NCBI RefSeq assembly: GCF_036181745.1 | Contig: NZ_CP108080.1 | Span: 2,108,001-2,172,000 of the forward strand | DNA length: 64,000 nt | From: Streptomyces sp. NBC_00259 | GTDB taxonomy: Bacteria > Actinomycetota > Actinomycetes > Streptomycetales > Streptomycetaceae | Reading direction: 5' to 3' | Notes under the pieces: generated by a model | Seen by the model: only the letters and a program-made list of their open reading frames with translations | Told to the model about the DNA's origin: nothing | Databases searched by the model: none | Made by a program: the position numbers and the translations under genes | Shown: positions 42,080-55,788 of the stretch, piece by piece | Numbering within the stretch: position 1 is the stretch's first letter | Layout: every line of letters starts with the position of its first letter

Positions 42080-42829
42080 ATGACGACCGGGGTTCGCCGC
42101 AGGATGGGCGTCGAAGAGCGCAGACAGCAGCTGATCGGAGTGGCGCTGGAGCTGTTCGGCCACCGCTCCCCCGACGAGGTGTCGATCGACGAGATCGCCG
42201 CCGCCGCGGGCATCTCGCGCCCGCTGGTGTACCACTACTTCCCGGGCAAGCAGAGCCTGTACGAGGCGGCGCTGCGGCGCGCGGCCGACGAACTCGCCGC
42301 CCGGTTCGAGGAGAAGCAGGAGGGGCCGCTCGGGGCCCGGCTGCTGCGGGTCATGGGACGGTTCTTCGACTTCGTGGACGAGCACGGTCCCGGGTTCTCC
42401 GCGCTGATGCGCGGCGGCCCGGCCGTCACCGCGGGCGGGTCGTACCCGGCAGGCGCGGCCACGACCACCAACGCCATGATCGACGAGGTCAGGCACGCCG
42501 CGTACGAGCAGATCATGGCCCACCTCGACGTCGGCGATCCGTCGCCGCGGCTGCGGCTCGTCGTCCGTTCCTGGGTGTCGCTCGCCGAGACGACGGCGCT
42601 GCTGTGGCTGGACGGGCGGGAGATTCCGCGCGCCGAGCTGGAGGTGCAGCTGGTGCACGACTTCGTGGCGCTGGTGGCGGTGCCTGCGGCGTACGACGAC
42701 TCCATGGCCACGGTGCTGATGCGCATCCTCGCGGACGAGCCGGCCGACGGTCCCTTCGCTGAACTCGTCGGCCGGCTCATGGCGCCGGCGCCTCAGGCGG
42801 TACGCGTGCCGGAGCAGCGCGACGCCTGA
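42080..42829 (+). CDS. TetR family transcriptional regulator
   Basis: This is a one-component repressor of 249 residues. The HTH lies at residues about 12-60: RRQQLIGVALELFGHRSPDEVSIDEIAAAAGISRPLVYHYFPGKQSLYEAALR. The ligand domain includes RLRLVVRSWVSLAETTALLWLDG and HDFVALVAVPAAY, a TetR_C pattern seen in regulators of lipid or alkyl metabolism. The mRNA is probably leaderless. It is divergent from the small membrane protein gene and 481 bp downstream of the reductase gene, both of which are plausible targets. It is convergent with the amylase-pullulanase gene, with a 10-bp gap. Confidence 0.88.
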   Translation: MTTGVRRRMGVEERRQQLIGVALELFGHRSPDEVSIDEIAAAAGISRPLVYHYFPGKQSLYEAALRRAADELAARFEEKQEGPLGARLLRVMGRFFDFVDEHGPGFSALMRGGPAVTAGGSYPAGAATTTNAMIDEVRHAAYEQIMAHLDVGDPSPRLRLVVRSWVSLAETTALLWLDGREIPRAELEVQLVHDFVALVAVPAAYDDSMATVLMRILADEPADGPFAELVGRLMAPAPQAVRVPEQRDA

Positions 42830-42839
42830 CCCACGGCGG

Positions 42840-48128
<5,289 letters not shown>

Positions 48129-48155
48129 AGAGGTCTCCCTTTCGTGTACGGAAGG

Positions 48156-48207
48156 CCGGTCGGGCCGTGCGGGTGCGAGGGCACCCGCACCCGCACGGCC
48201 CGGCCGG
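48156..48207 (-). terminator. Large hairpin between amylase and pullulanase genes
   Basis: A 22-bp stem with one G-T position (48156-48177 with 48186-48207) lies 9 bases after the amylase stop and about 30 bases before the pullulanase start. It could end amylase transcription or lower read-through into the larger gene. Confidence 0.7.
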
Positions 48208-48216
48208 CGCAGGGGG

Positions 48217-49605
48217 TCAGGCTGTGCAGTTCCTCGCACCGGCGTGCAGGGCGACCGCGGTGTTGGGGCCCAGGGTCCGGGTGAACTGGCCGGAGCTGTT
48301 GACCGCTACGCCGGTGCCGGTCTGGACGTCGCAGTAGGACCCGGCCGGGAGCGAGGTCTGGAACGTGCGGGTCAGCGAGGACGACTCGTGGTTGATGGCG
48401 ACGTACGCCTTGTCGCCGCGCCCGAAGGCGATCGCGTCGGCGCCGTTGTCCCACCAGTTGGTGACGGCCTGGCCCCGGGCGGTGTTCCGGAACGCGACCA
48501 TCGAGGAGATCTCGCGCCAGGCGTGCTGGCACTTCCAGCCGTCGCTGTAACAGGCGTTGACCGTGCCGCCGTTCGGCGGGCCCGCGTCCTTGTCGGACCA
48601 CTCGTACCCGGAGTGGACGTCCGGGGCCCCGTACGGCCAGGCCAGCATGAAGACGTTCGCCAGCGTGTAGTCGGCGCCGTCCTTGTAGTTGAGCGTGTCA
48701 CCGCCGCGCTCGGTGTCGTGGTTGTCGACGAAGACGGCGGACCGGCCGCTCTCCATGTAGCCCCAGCCCTCGCCGTAGTTCTTCAGATAGGCGAGGTTCT
48801 CGTTGTTGAAGACCCGCTTGAGGTCACGGGCGTAACGGAACTCCTGCACATCGCCGTTGCCCAGGTACTCCGTCGGCTGGACGGCCTCACCGGCGCCGTG
48901 GATGGCCTCCTGCTTCCAGTAGACGCCCGGATTGGCGAGCTTGCCCTTGATCGCGGCGAGGTCGGCGGCCGGTATGTGCTTCGCGGCGTCGATCCGGAAG
49001 CCGTCGACGCCGAGCGACAGCAGGTCGTTCATATAGCCCGCGATCTTCGTGCGGACGTACTCCTCACCGGTGTCGAGATCGGCGAGCCCGACGAGTTCGC
49101 AGTACTGGACGTTGACGCGGTCCTGGTAGTTGGTGATCTGCGCCGTGCAGTCGTCCATGTCCCACGACGAGTACAGGCCGGGGTAGCCGTACTTCGTGTA
49201 CGACGAGCCGCCCGTGCCCGTCCCGCTCCCGGCGGCCATGTGGTTGATGACGGTGTCGACGACGACCTTGACGCCCGCCGCGTGGCAGGCGTTGACCATG
49301 TTCGCGAACGCGGCGCGGTCGCCCAGCCGCCCCGCGATCCGGTAACTGACGGGCTGGTACGAGGTCCACCACTGCCCGCCCTGTATGTGCTCCTGGGGCG
49401 GCGAGACCTGGACGTACCCGTACCCGGCGGGACCCAGGGTGCTGCTGCACGCCTGCGCGACCGAGTCGAAGCGCCACTCGAACAGGACGGCGGTGACGTC
49501 CTTGCTACCGGGCGGGGCCGCCTGCGCGGCTCCTGTCGGCGCGATCACCGCAGCCGCTGCGCCCGCCACGAGGGCGAGTGCGGCGGCCAGAGATCTGCTG
49601 GCCAT
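48217..49605 (-). CDS. Secreted alpha-amylase (GH13)
   Basis: This enzyme cuts alpha-1,4 bonds inside starch. It has 462 residues, matching single-domain Streptomyces amylases. The signal peptide ends near AQA. Domain marks are [59 protein letters not shown] with the nucleophile Asp, the general acid in [10 protein letters not shown], and [12 protein letters not shown]. Six or more Cys suggest disulfides. It lacks the C-terminal starch-binding domain found in longer relatives. AGGAGG precedes the ATG at 49605. The upstream region holds two MalR-type operators. Confidence 0.95.
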   Translation of the reverse strand: MASRSLAAALALVAGAAAAVIAPTGAAQAAPPGSKDVTAVLFEWRFDSVAQACSSTLGPAGYGYVQVSPPQEHIQGGQWWTSYQPVSYRIAGRLGDRAAFANMVNACHAAGVKVVVDTVINHMAAGSGTGTGGSSYTKYGYPGLYSSWDMDDCTAQITNYQDRVNVQYCELVGLADLDTGEEYVRTKIAGYMNDLLSLGVDGFRIDAAKHIPAADLAAIKGKLANPGVYWKQEAIHGAGEAVQPTEYLGNGDVQEFRYARDLKRVFNNENLAYLKNYGEGWGYMESGRSAVFVDNHDTERGGDTLNYKDGADYTLANVFMLAWPYGAPDVHSGYEWSDKDAGPPNGGTVNACYSDGWKCQHAWREISSMVAFRNTARGQAVTNWWDNGADAIAFGRGDKAYVAINHESSSLTRTFQTSLPAGSYCDVQTGTGVAVNSSGQFTRTLGPNTAVALHAGARNCTA

Positions 49606-49674
49606 GTGGTTCCTCCTGCGGCTCAGGAAGGGTGTGGGGGTCGAGCCGAGGGCCCTGCGTGGGGATTGAATGTT

Positions 49675-49686
49675 CTTGCTGCAAAG
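49675..49686. promoter_or_regulatory. MalR-like half-site pair in the amylase promoter
   Basis: CTTGC-T-GCAAAG is a slightly broken palindrome about 70 bp upstream of the amylase start. It resembles the better operator at 49775-49792. Confidence 0.45.
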
Positions 49687-49774
49687 CTGAAAGGCCCTCT
49701 GCGCAGGTGACCGTAGGGCCAGACGGTCCATCGGTCAACGGTTGAGACATGTGCGCGACACATGGACGTGATGA

Positions 49775-49792
49775 TTCCGCAAGAACTTGCAG
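49775..49792. promoter_or_regulatory. MalR-type operator upstream of the amylase gene
   Basis: TTCCGCAAGAACTTGCAG contains the inverted repeat GCAAG-AA-CTTGC. It differs at two of 18 positions from the sequence at 60960-60977 in the malE/glucosidase gap. MalR (LacI family) is the expected ligand; this is inferred from the match. Confidence 0.7.
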
Positions 49793-49900
49793 GCTTTCGT
49801 GCCGGCCGCAGTGCCGTGTTGTTAAGCCGCGACGGGACTGACCAGCGGCGGGCGGAACGCGTCGGGGCCAGTAGATGCCTGGCGCCAGTCGACCCGCTGC

Positions 49901-49906
49901 TACGGT
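49901..49906 (+). promoter_or_regulatory. -10 box (TACGGT) of the leaderless phosphotransferase-like gene
   Basis: TACGGT ends 7 bases before the ATG at 49914, with no ribosome site. Confidence 0.5.
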
Positions 49907-49913
49907 CGCCGGT

Positions 49914-50771
49914 ATGACGCTTTCGGCATCGTCGACTCGATCCGTCGACTTGCGCGTTGAACCCGTGGATGAGGTTCTCGCCCATGTGGAGCGGTCGCTC
50001 CAGACCTGCCTCGTCGGGAGCACCGTAGTACGAAAGCGCCGCTCGGTCGGGGCTCGTACGGGCCGCGACACGTGGGTACGTATCGAAAGACGAGGGCTCG
50101 AAAGGATCGGCGTCCAAGGCTGGAACGGCACGGAATGCGCCGCCCGTCTGGACGGCATCGCCCAACCCGCGTGGCACGGGTGTGTGGTCTGGCGGGACGC
50201 TCGCGAGCCGGTGATGTGGCGGGCCGACGAGACCGAACTCCTGCCTGGAGCGCCCATCGGCACTGCCGTGCTGAGCAATGCTCCTGAGCTGCCGGATGAG
50301 TGGTGGCAAGCGTTCAACGCGTCGATGGACGCGCTCGCGGATCAGCACACAAAGCGCATTGCCACTCCGGACACCGTCACCATCACGCAGGCTCTCGTCA
50401 CCGAGTCCATCCGCAACGCATTCCGGGCCGAGTTCGACACGACTGTCGAGCAGTGGGTGCCGGCACACGCGGATCTGAACTGGGCCAACATGACCTCGCC
50501 GATGTTCTGCCTCTTCGACTGGGAGGACTGGGGAGATGCCCCGCGAGGGCTGGACTCCGCATCGCTGTGGGGAAGCTCCCTTGCCGTCCCGGCTCTGGCC
50601 GATCGCGTGTTGCGAGAGCGGCGCTCCGACTTCGAGAGCCGGGACGGCAAGCTCATGACGCTGTTCGTGTGCTCGAAGATCCTCGGGCCGGAGGCACATC
50701 CGGAGGACCCTCGCCTGGAGCCCGCCCGCCGCATGGCGGAGCACCTCATCGCGAGGCTTCAGGCGGGCTGA
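49914..50771 (+). CDS. Aminoglycoside phosphotransferase-like (kinase-fold) protein
   Basis: This protein has 285 residues. The C-terminal half holds a small-molecule kinase active site: WVPAHADLNWANM (His-x-Asp-Leu-x5-Asn, the catalytic loop) and CLFDWEDWGDAPRGLD (the metal-binding Asp in DWE). The N-terminal ATP-binding lobe is less clear (STVVRKRRSVGARTGRDTWVRIE), with a possible Lys/Arg-rich strand. It may phosphorylate a nucleoside, sugar or antibiotic. Third codon positions carry visibly more A/T than those of the neighbouring maltose genes. The gene starts the accessory block inside the glucan region. Confidence 0.75.
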   Translation: MTLSASSTRSVDLRVEPVDEVLAHVERSLQTCLVGSTVVRKRRSVGARTGRDTWVRIERRGLERIGVQGWNGTECAARLDGIAQPAWHGCVVWRDAREPVMWRADETELLPGAPIGTAVLSNAPELPDEWWQAFNASMDALADQHTKRIATPDTVTITQALVTESIRNAFRAEFDTTVEQWVPAHADLNWANMTSPMFCLFDWEDWGDAPRGLDSASLWGSSLAVPALADRVLRERRSDFESRDGKLMTLFVCSKILGPEAHPEDPRLEPARRMAEHLIARLQAG

Positions 50772-50901
50772 CGCGGCAAGCGGCACTCGCGGATTGCGTG
50801 CTCGTCGACGTCAATCGCCAGAGCGCCGATCAGTTGGCCGAGACGAACGGGCACCTCCGTGCCCGCAGTAAGGGTGCCGACCACGTCCGCCGAACTGTTC
50901 A

Positions 50902-51579
50902 TTATCGGACGCCGCGAACAATAAGGGTTCCGATGTGACCTGGCTCGGGAGCATCAAGAACGGCGGCATCAGCGGTCGCGAATCCTGACGCAAGGAGAAG
51001 ATCCCGCCACATCGCGGGTGTATAGCTGTAGCGGTAGGTGTACATGGCTGGCCCCGCGAATCCACCCTTGTACATGCCCTGGGGCCCGTATGCACCGGGA
51101 ATGGCCGGTGCGTGAGAGAAGAGGTAGACCCCACCAGGATTCAGCGCACGGACCACCTGAGGCAACAGCCGTTCGGGATCGGTGAACCACGCCGCCCCGA
51201 AGACGGAGTACACCGCGTCGTAGGTCTCGACGCTGGCCGCGAGATGTTCGAGGGCTTCGGCACAGACGAACTGCACCCCGAGCGGCCCCCAGCGCTCTGA
51301 CGCCTTCCTCACCGCCACAGGCGACATGTCGACACCTGTGACCTTGATGTTCCGCTGCGCGAGATATGCGAGGTGCCGTCCGGTCCCGCATCCGATCTCC
51401 AGCACCGTATCCGGTGTACCGAGGAGCTCAGGGCCGGGTCCGTGGCCCGTGTACTGGGTCCAGCAAAAAGCAGGCTCGAGTTCGCATGGGGCCTTCCACG
51501 CACTCTCCGCGAAGGTGTCCCACAGGACGCGCTCATGGTCATGGTTGTGCGGAACAGTCAACGCACTTCCTTCGCTCAC
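50902..51579 (-). CDS. SAM-dependent methyltransferase
   Basis: This is a class I methyltransferase of 225 residues. The SAM loop reads DTVLEIGCGTGRHLAYLAQR, followed by KVTGVDMSPVAVRKASER and YDAVYSVFGAAWFTDPERLLPQVVRALNPGGVYLFSH, all typical of the Methyltransf_11/25 group. The C-terminal part (MYKGGFAGPAMYTYRYSYTPAMWRDLLLASGFA) probably shapes the substrate pocket. The GTG at 51579 is preferred: an upstream extension to 51690 would overlap the neighbouring gene with unlikely sequence. The substrate is unknown. It belongs to the accessory block and lies downstream of the GRDP-like gene. Confidence 0.82.
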   Translation of the reverse strand: MSEGSALTVPHNHDHERVLWDTFAESAWKAPCELEPAFCWTQYTGHGPGPELLGTPDTVLEIGCGTGRHLAYLAQRNIKVTGVDMSPVAVRKASERWGPLGVQFVCAEALEHLAASVETYDAVYSVFGAAWFTDPERLLPQVVRALNPGGVYLFSHAPAIPGAYGPQGMYKGGFAGPAMYTYRYSYTPAMWRDLLLASGFATADAAVLDAPEPGHIGTLIVRGVR

Positions 51580-51640
51580 CACTTCGCTGTCCGGTGCCCT
51601 GCCGGTACCAGCCGACAGGGCACCAGAGTAGGCGGATCGA

Positions 51641-52153
51641 TCAGTGACTGTCGGGCACCTTGTCGTCGCACGGTGAGCACTCGGCGCCATCGACGGACCA
51701 CAGTTCCTCGTCTGCCGCGAACCCGTTTGCCCGGATGACGTCGGCGGTCCGCAGACACAGGCCGTCGTTGCGCCGCTGGATCAGCGGCGCATGGTGCTTG
51801 TAGCGGCCGCTGTTGTAGAGGTGGCAGAAGGCGAAGTAGACAGGTGTGTCGAGGATGATCTGGTGGACGCCGATGTCCACGATCCTGCCGACGCCGAGAT
51901 GGAGGTCCGGGCGCTCCATGGCCGTGATCAGGTAGGCGACGGCATTGTCCAGGATGCGCTCCGCCATGTTCTGGACCGTGACGTTGTCCCTCATGATGAG
52001 CCTGATCTCGCGCCCGTAAAGGTCGGCGCCATCCGAACCGGGGCTCTCGAAGACGTTGTACGTACAGTCCCTGACATGCGGACGCACCGCGTTGAAGAGG
52101 GAGCGAGGATCACGAGTCATCGTGGTCGATGGCCTCTCGAACGTGACCGTCAT
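51641..52153 (-). CDS. GRDP-like conserved protein
   Basis: This protein has 170 residues. The recognisable core is VGRIVDIGVHQIILDTPVYFAFCHLYNSGRYKHHAPL, the pattern (V-D-x-x-H-x-x-I-L-x-T-x-x-Y-x-x-F-C...H-H) of the PF07173/GRDP-like family, which is otherwise common in plants and in actinobacterial small proteins. The function is unknown; the His and Cys residues may bind metal. The start at 52153 has AGGAGA 7 bases upstream. It overlaps the end of the 147-residue gene by 44 bases, so expression is coupled. The C-terminus has CSPC. Confidence 0.7.
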   Translation of the reverse strand: MTVTFERPSTTMTRDPRSLFNAVRPHVRDCTYNVFESPGSDGADLYGREIRLIMRDNVTVQNMAERILDNAVAYLITAMERPDLHLGVGRIVDIGVHQIILDTPVYFAFCHLYNSGRYKHHAPLIQRRNDGLCLRTADVIRANGFAADEELWSVDGAECSPCDDKVPDSH

Positions 52154-52553
52154 CGAGTGGTCTCCTATCAATCGGGTGGGGCGAGCTGATTCGGTGGTGG
52201 GCGGACGGCAGCTCTCGCGGGGTGCCAGACTGCTCGGCCTGATCGTTGATCTCGTCCTCGTCGTCCTGGACCTCCCCAGGCAGGCGTGCGCCCCGGGACT
52301 CCGCCACGCGCACTACGTCGCGGAGCGACTCGCCCAGCCGACAGGCCAGGAAGTGAAGTTGAGCAGCCGTTGCCCGGCGGTCGGTCAGCAGATCGGCGGC
52401 ATGGCCCAGCAGTTCATCCGCCATGCGGAGTTGCACGGCCTCAACATCGTCGGCGAGCCGGGACAAATAGCCTGATCCGTCGCCCGCCAGATAGGAGGGC
52501 TTCCCCTCAGGCCCCGTCCACGGGAGCAGACGCAGCCCCTTTGGGGCCGCCAT
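52110..52553 (-). CDS. Conserved hypothetical protein, 147 residues
   Basis: The N-terminal 90 residues look like a real domain: MAAPKGLRLLPWTGPEGKPS, GDGSGYLSRLADDVEAVQLRMADELLGHAADLL, then RRATAAQLHFLACRLGESLRDVVRVAESRGARLP. This is mostly helical and is a pattern I associate with Streptomyces genes placed next to HTH regulators. The last 50 residues are acidic and disordered. GGAG precedes the ATG, which shares one base with the stop of the 45-residue gene. No function can be given. It is read divergently from the HTH regulator. Confidence 0.72.
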   Translation of the reverse strand: MAAPKGLRLLPWTGPEGKPSYLAGDGSGYLSRLADDVEAVQLRMADELLGHAADLLTDRRATAAQLHFLACRLGESLRDVVRVAESRGARLPGEVQDDEDEINDQAEQSGTPRELPSAHHRISSPHPIDRRPLDDGHVREAIDHDDS

Positions 52554-52690
52554 CAGGGAAACTCCACAGCGTGGGCGGCATACGTGCCGGATACCACTCC
52601 CCCGCGGATATGGCGCTCGGCCGAGTGGGGTGGCTGCGCTGCGAGCAGTGCTGCCATCCGTTCCAGGGCACGACAGATACGCTCTTGCAT
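52553..52690 (-). CDS. Small protein of 45 residues, first gene of the coupled minus-strand set
   Basis: The peptide starts MQERICRALERMAALLAAQP, an amphipathic helix with regular Leu/Ala spacing, and ends RGGVVSGTYAAHAVEFP. AAGGAG lies 8 bases before the ATG at 52690, a strong ribosome site, and the stop TGA overlaps the next start as TGATG. This makes translation likely despite the short length. The function is unknown; it could be a small regulator or an interaction partner of the divergent HTH protein. Confidence 0.65.
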   Translation of the reverse strand: MQERICRALERMAALLAAQPPHSAERHIRGGVVSGTYAAHAVEFP

Positions 52691-52841
52691 GTCGACGCTC
52701 CTTGTCAGTGTTGACCACGGCCCCCGGGCGGTCGCCTCCGCCGCGGGGGTTTCATCAAGTGAACCGCCCATTACGCAGAGTGGGTACGGTGGTGCCGAGA
52801 CCAAGCGGTATACGCGGTTTACGACTCCAGGACGGAGCAGC

Positions 52842-54198
52842 GTGGCGGCGTCGAACGAGCCCAAACTCCCGCCTGCGTGACATCGTTCACGCGGCGGGGT
52901 GCACGTACGAGGCGCTGGCGAAGGACGTACGGCGCATCGCCGCAGAGAACGGTGAACTTCTCCAGACCAATAAGTCCGCCCTCTCTCACTGGGTGAACGG
53001 CACCAGAAGCCCGTCCGGCCAGTCCGGCCAGTATCTTGCCGAAGCGCTCTCGCGCCGTCTCGGCCGTGTCGTCACCCAAACGGAGATCGGTCTCCAATCA
53101 CGGGACACGGAAACCGGAACCAGCAGCGACCCTGTGGCCACCGCCACGGATCTCGGACGTGCCGATGTCGAGCGCCGTCACTTCCTCGCCGTCGCCGCAT
53201 TCACGACAGCCGGCGTCGCCATGCCACTGCTGCACGATCACGAGGCAACGTCCCGAATGCTGCGGGCCCGCACCGGCCTATGCCTTGTGGGCATTGAGGA
53301 CGTCGATGTCGTGCGGCAGATCACGGCAGCCTTCAGCTCGGCCGACGAACGTCTCGGCGGCGGCCACGGGCTGACAACCGTCACTGCCTATCTGGCCGAC
53401 ACCGCAGCCCCGATGCTCCGCGGACGTTTCTCTTCCGAAGCCTTACGCGAGGTTGCCTTCGGGGCTGTCGCCGAACTCGCTTACCTCGCCGGGTGGAAGC
53501 ACCACGACCTCGGACACGAAGGCGCAGCACAGCGGTACTACCAGGTCGGATATCAGCTCGCCTGCGAAGCCGACCCTCACGGCCACGCCGCCTGGATGAT
53601 GCGAGCCCTGGCCCATCAGGCACTCAGCCTGAAGCAGCCCCACCACTGCGTCGACCTCGTCGAAGGTGCCCTACACCGCGGCCTCGGCCACGTCGACGGT
53701 CGGACCGAAGCCCTCCTGCACATCACGCACGCACGCGCCTACGCGGCCGTCGGTCAGAGCTCGTCGGCTGCCCGGGCCCTACTGGCCTCGGAAGACGCCC
53801 TCATGCGGGACAACGGCCCCCAACCCAGCTACTCCCGCGTCAGCGGCCCCGCCGCCGGCACGGTGGCCAGCCATACCGCTCGCACGCTGACGGACCTTGC
53901 CGACCACATCGGTACCGAACAGCAGCACCGCAATGCCCTCACTCGCTGGGACCCGGAAAGGTACAAACGCGTCCACGCCCTCACGCACGCCGACCTCGGC
54001 GACAGCCTCGCCGCTCAGGCCCGCGCCGACGAGGCGATCGCCGCCTGGACCCAGGCTCTGGTTCTCATGGAGGGCATGACGTCCGACCGCACTCGCAAGG
54101 CGATCGCGTCGATCCGCTCCCCACTGGCCATGTACCAGCGCCGCCGCGTCCCCGGCGCCGCGGAGTTGGCCCGTCGTGCCCGGGAAGCCCTCGCCTAG
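52842..54198 (+). CDS. HTH/TPR regulator with TTA codon and apparent N-terminal frameshift
   Basis: This is a regulator of about 450 residues. The HTH is DIVHAAGCTYEALAKDVRRIAAENGE...TNKSALSHWVNGTRSPSGQ near the N-terminus, followed by a long helical TPR-like region. The natural-looking start is the GTG at 52842 (GGAG upstream), reading GTG-GCG-GCG-TCG-AAC-GAG-CCC, but this frame stops at 52878. The long frame joins only if one A of the AAA at 52863-52865 is removed (CCCAAACTCCC to CCCAACTCCC), giving MAASNEPNSRLRDIV. Otherwise an in-frame GTG at 52780, 52789 or 52792 must be used, with no good ribosome site. An in-frame TTA at 53443 implies dependence on the bldA tRNA. It is upstream of the Nudix gene. 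Confidence 0.7.
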
Positions 54199-54231
54199 CA
54201 TGCCCAGACCCCACCCGCCGAAGGGAAACCC

Positions 54232-54738
54232 GTGACCCGGCAGACCGACGAGAGTCCCGTAGCCCTCGAGCCGTCGCTCGAATCCATGACCCTGCTGGTG
54301 GCGGCCGTCATCGTCCACGACAGGGCGAACCATCGTGTCGTCCTGCTCCAGCGCAGTGAGAACGCCAAGTTCGCGCAGGGCCTGTGGGACCTCCCGGTAG
54401 GAAAGAGCGAGTCCGGTGAGCCCATCACCGGGACCGCGGTCCGTGAGCTCTACGAGGAGACCGGTCTCACGGTAGAGCCGCAGTGCCTCAGAGTTGCCCA
54501 CATCATCCACGGCGCCTGGGGCGTCGAAGCACCCAACGGCTTCCTCACCGTCGTCTTCGCCACCCACGAGTGGCGTGGCGAACCGGAGAATCGCGAGCCC
54601 CGCAAGCACTCCCAGGTCCGCTGGGTCGACGCCGACGCCATTCCCGAAGCATTCGTCGACACCACGTCGAGCGCCCTGCACCACTACCTCAAGAACGACG
54701 GCGCCCAGGTGTCCCTGAACGGCTGGCCCACGGCCTGA
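54232..54738 (+). CDS. Nudix hydrolase
   Basis: This protein has 168 residues. The Nudix box is complete: GKSESGEPITGTAVRELYEETGL fits G-x5-E-x7-R-E-U-x-E-E-x-G-U. It follows ENAKFAQGLWDLPVGK, and the C-terminal half has WGVEAPNGFLTVVFATHEW. Such enzymes cut nucleoside diphosphates linked to another group, for house-cleaning or signalling. The GTG at 54232 follows GAAGGGA. It starts 33 bases after the HTH regulator stop, so the two are probably co-transcribed. Confidence 0.9.
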   Translation: MTRQTDESPVALEPSLESMTLLVAAVIVHDRANHRVVLLQRSENAKFAQGLWDLPVGKSESGEPITGTAVRELYEETGLTVEPQCLRVAHIIHGAWGVEAPNGFLTVVFATHEWRGEPENREPRKHSQVRWVDADAIPEAFVDTTSSALHHYLKNDGAQVSLNGWPTA

Positions 54739-54756
54739 CCGTCCTGGCGGCAGCCC

Positions 54757-55788
54757 TCAGCTCCGCGCCCGCGCCGTCGAGCCCCGGACCACCAGTTCCG
54801 GCTGGAAGACGTACTCCGTGCTCGGCACGGGATTGCCGCGGATCTCCTCCAGCAGGGCGCCGACCGCCGCCGACGCCATGGCCTGGACGGGCTGGCGGAC
54901 GGTGGTCAGGGGCGGGTCGGTGAAGGGGATCAGGGCGGAGTCGTCGTAGCCGACGACCGAGACGTCGCCCGGTACGTCCAGGCCGCGTTCGCGGACGGCC
55001 CTGATGACGCCGAGGGCCATCAGGTCGCTGCCGCAGACGATGCCGGTGCAGCCCGCGTCGAGGAGGTCCGCGGCCGCGGCGTGGCCGCCCTCCAGGCTGA
55101 AGAGGGTGTGCCGGACGTAGCGGTCGGCACCCGGGCCCGCGGCTTCCAGGAAGCCCTGGGTCTTGCGGCGCGAGGGGACGTAGCGGAGCGGGCCGACGGC
55201 GAGGCCGATCCGTTCGTGGCCCAGTTCGGCGAGATGGCGTACGGCCATGCCGGCCGCCATGTGGTCGTCGGGCGAGACGAACGGCGCGGAGACCTGTTCG
55301 TTGTAGCCGTTGACGAGGACGAACGGGACCCGGCGGGCGGCCAGTTCGGCGTAGCGGGTCTGGTCAGCCGCGGTGTCGGCGTGCAGACCGGAGAGGAAGA
55401 CGATGCCGTCGACGCCGCTCTCCTCCAGCTGCTCGACGAGTTCGTCCTCGGTCGCTCCCCCGGGCTGCTGGCAGCACAGCACCGGGGTGTAGCCGTGTCC
55501 GGCCAGGACCTGTTCGATGACCTGGGCGAAGGCGGGGAAGATCGGGTTGGTGAGTTCGGGTACGACCAGCCCGATCAGCCCGGCGCTGCGCCGCCGCAGC
55601 CGTACGGGACGCTCGTAGCCGAGGATGTCGAGCGCGGCGAGCACCCGTGTCCGGGTCGCCGCCGAGACCCCCGGCTTGCCGTTGAGGACGCGGCTGACCG
55701 TCGCCTCGCTGACGTCGGCCTGCGCGGCGATGTCCGTGAGCCGAGGGGCGCCCGCCCCCGCGGTGCCCCTCGGCCGGGGGATCGTCAC
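54757..55788 (-). CDS. LacI family regulator, paralogue of MalR
   Basis: This regulator has 343 residues, exactly the length of MalR. The HTH is LTDIAAQADVSEATVSRVLNGKPGVS, followed by RRRSAGLIGLVVPELTNPIFPAFAQVIEQVL and the periplasmic-binding-type sugar domain. About two-thirds of residues match MalR along the whole length. The GTG at 55788 overlaps the glucosidase stop as GTGA; starts at 55800 or 55797 are open but less usual. It is co-transcribed with the glucosidase and probably senses a maltose-related sugar. A possible operator for it was not found near its own operon. Confidence 0.88.
   Translation of the reverse strand: MTIPRPRGTAGAGAPRLTDIAAQADVSEATVSRVLNGKPGVSAATRTRVLAALDILGYERPVRLRRRSAGLIGLVVPELTNPIFPAFAQVIEQVLAGHGYTPVLCCQQPGGATEDELVEQLEESGVDGIVFLSGLHADTAADQTRYAELAARRVPFVLVNGYNEQVSAPFVSPDDHMAAGMAVRHLAELGHERIGLAVGPLRYVPSRRKTQGFLEAAGPGADRYVRHTLFSLEGGHAAAADLLDAGCTGIVCGSDLMALGVIRAVRERGLDVPGDVSVVGYDDSALIPFTDPPLTTVRQPVQAMASAAVGALLEEIRGNPVPSTEYVFQPELVVRGSTARARS

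Noticed and set aside
49725..54755. The accessory block as an integrated plasmid or prophage
   Set aside because: There are no integrase, excisionase, replication or phage structural genes, and no tRNA or att repeat at the borders.
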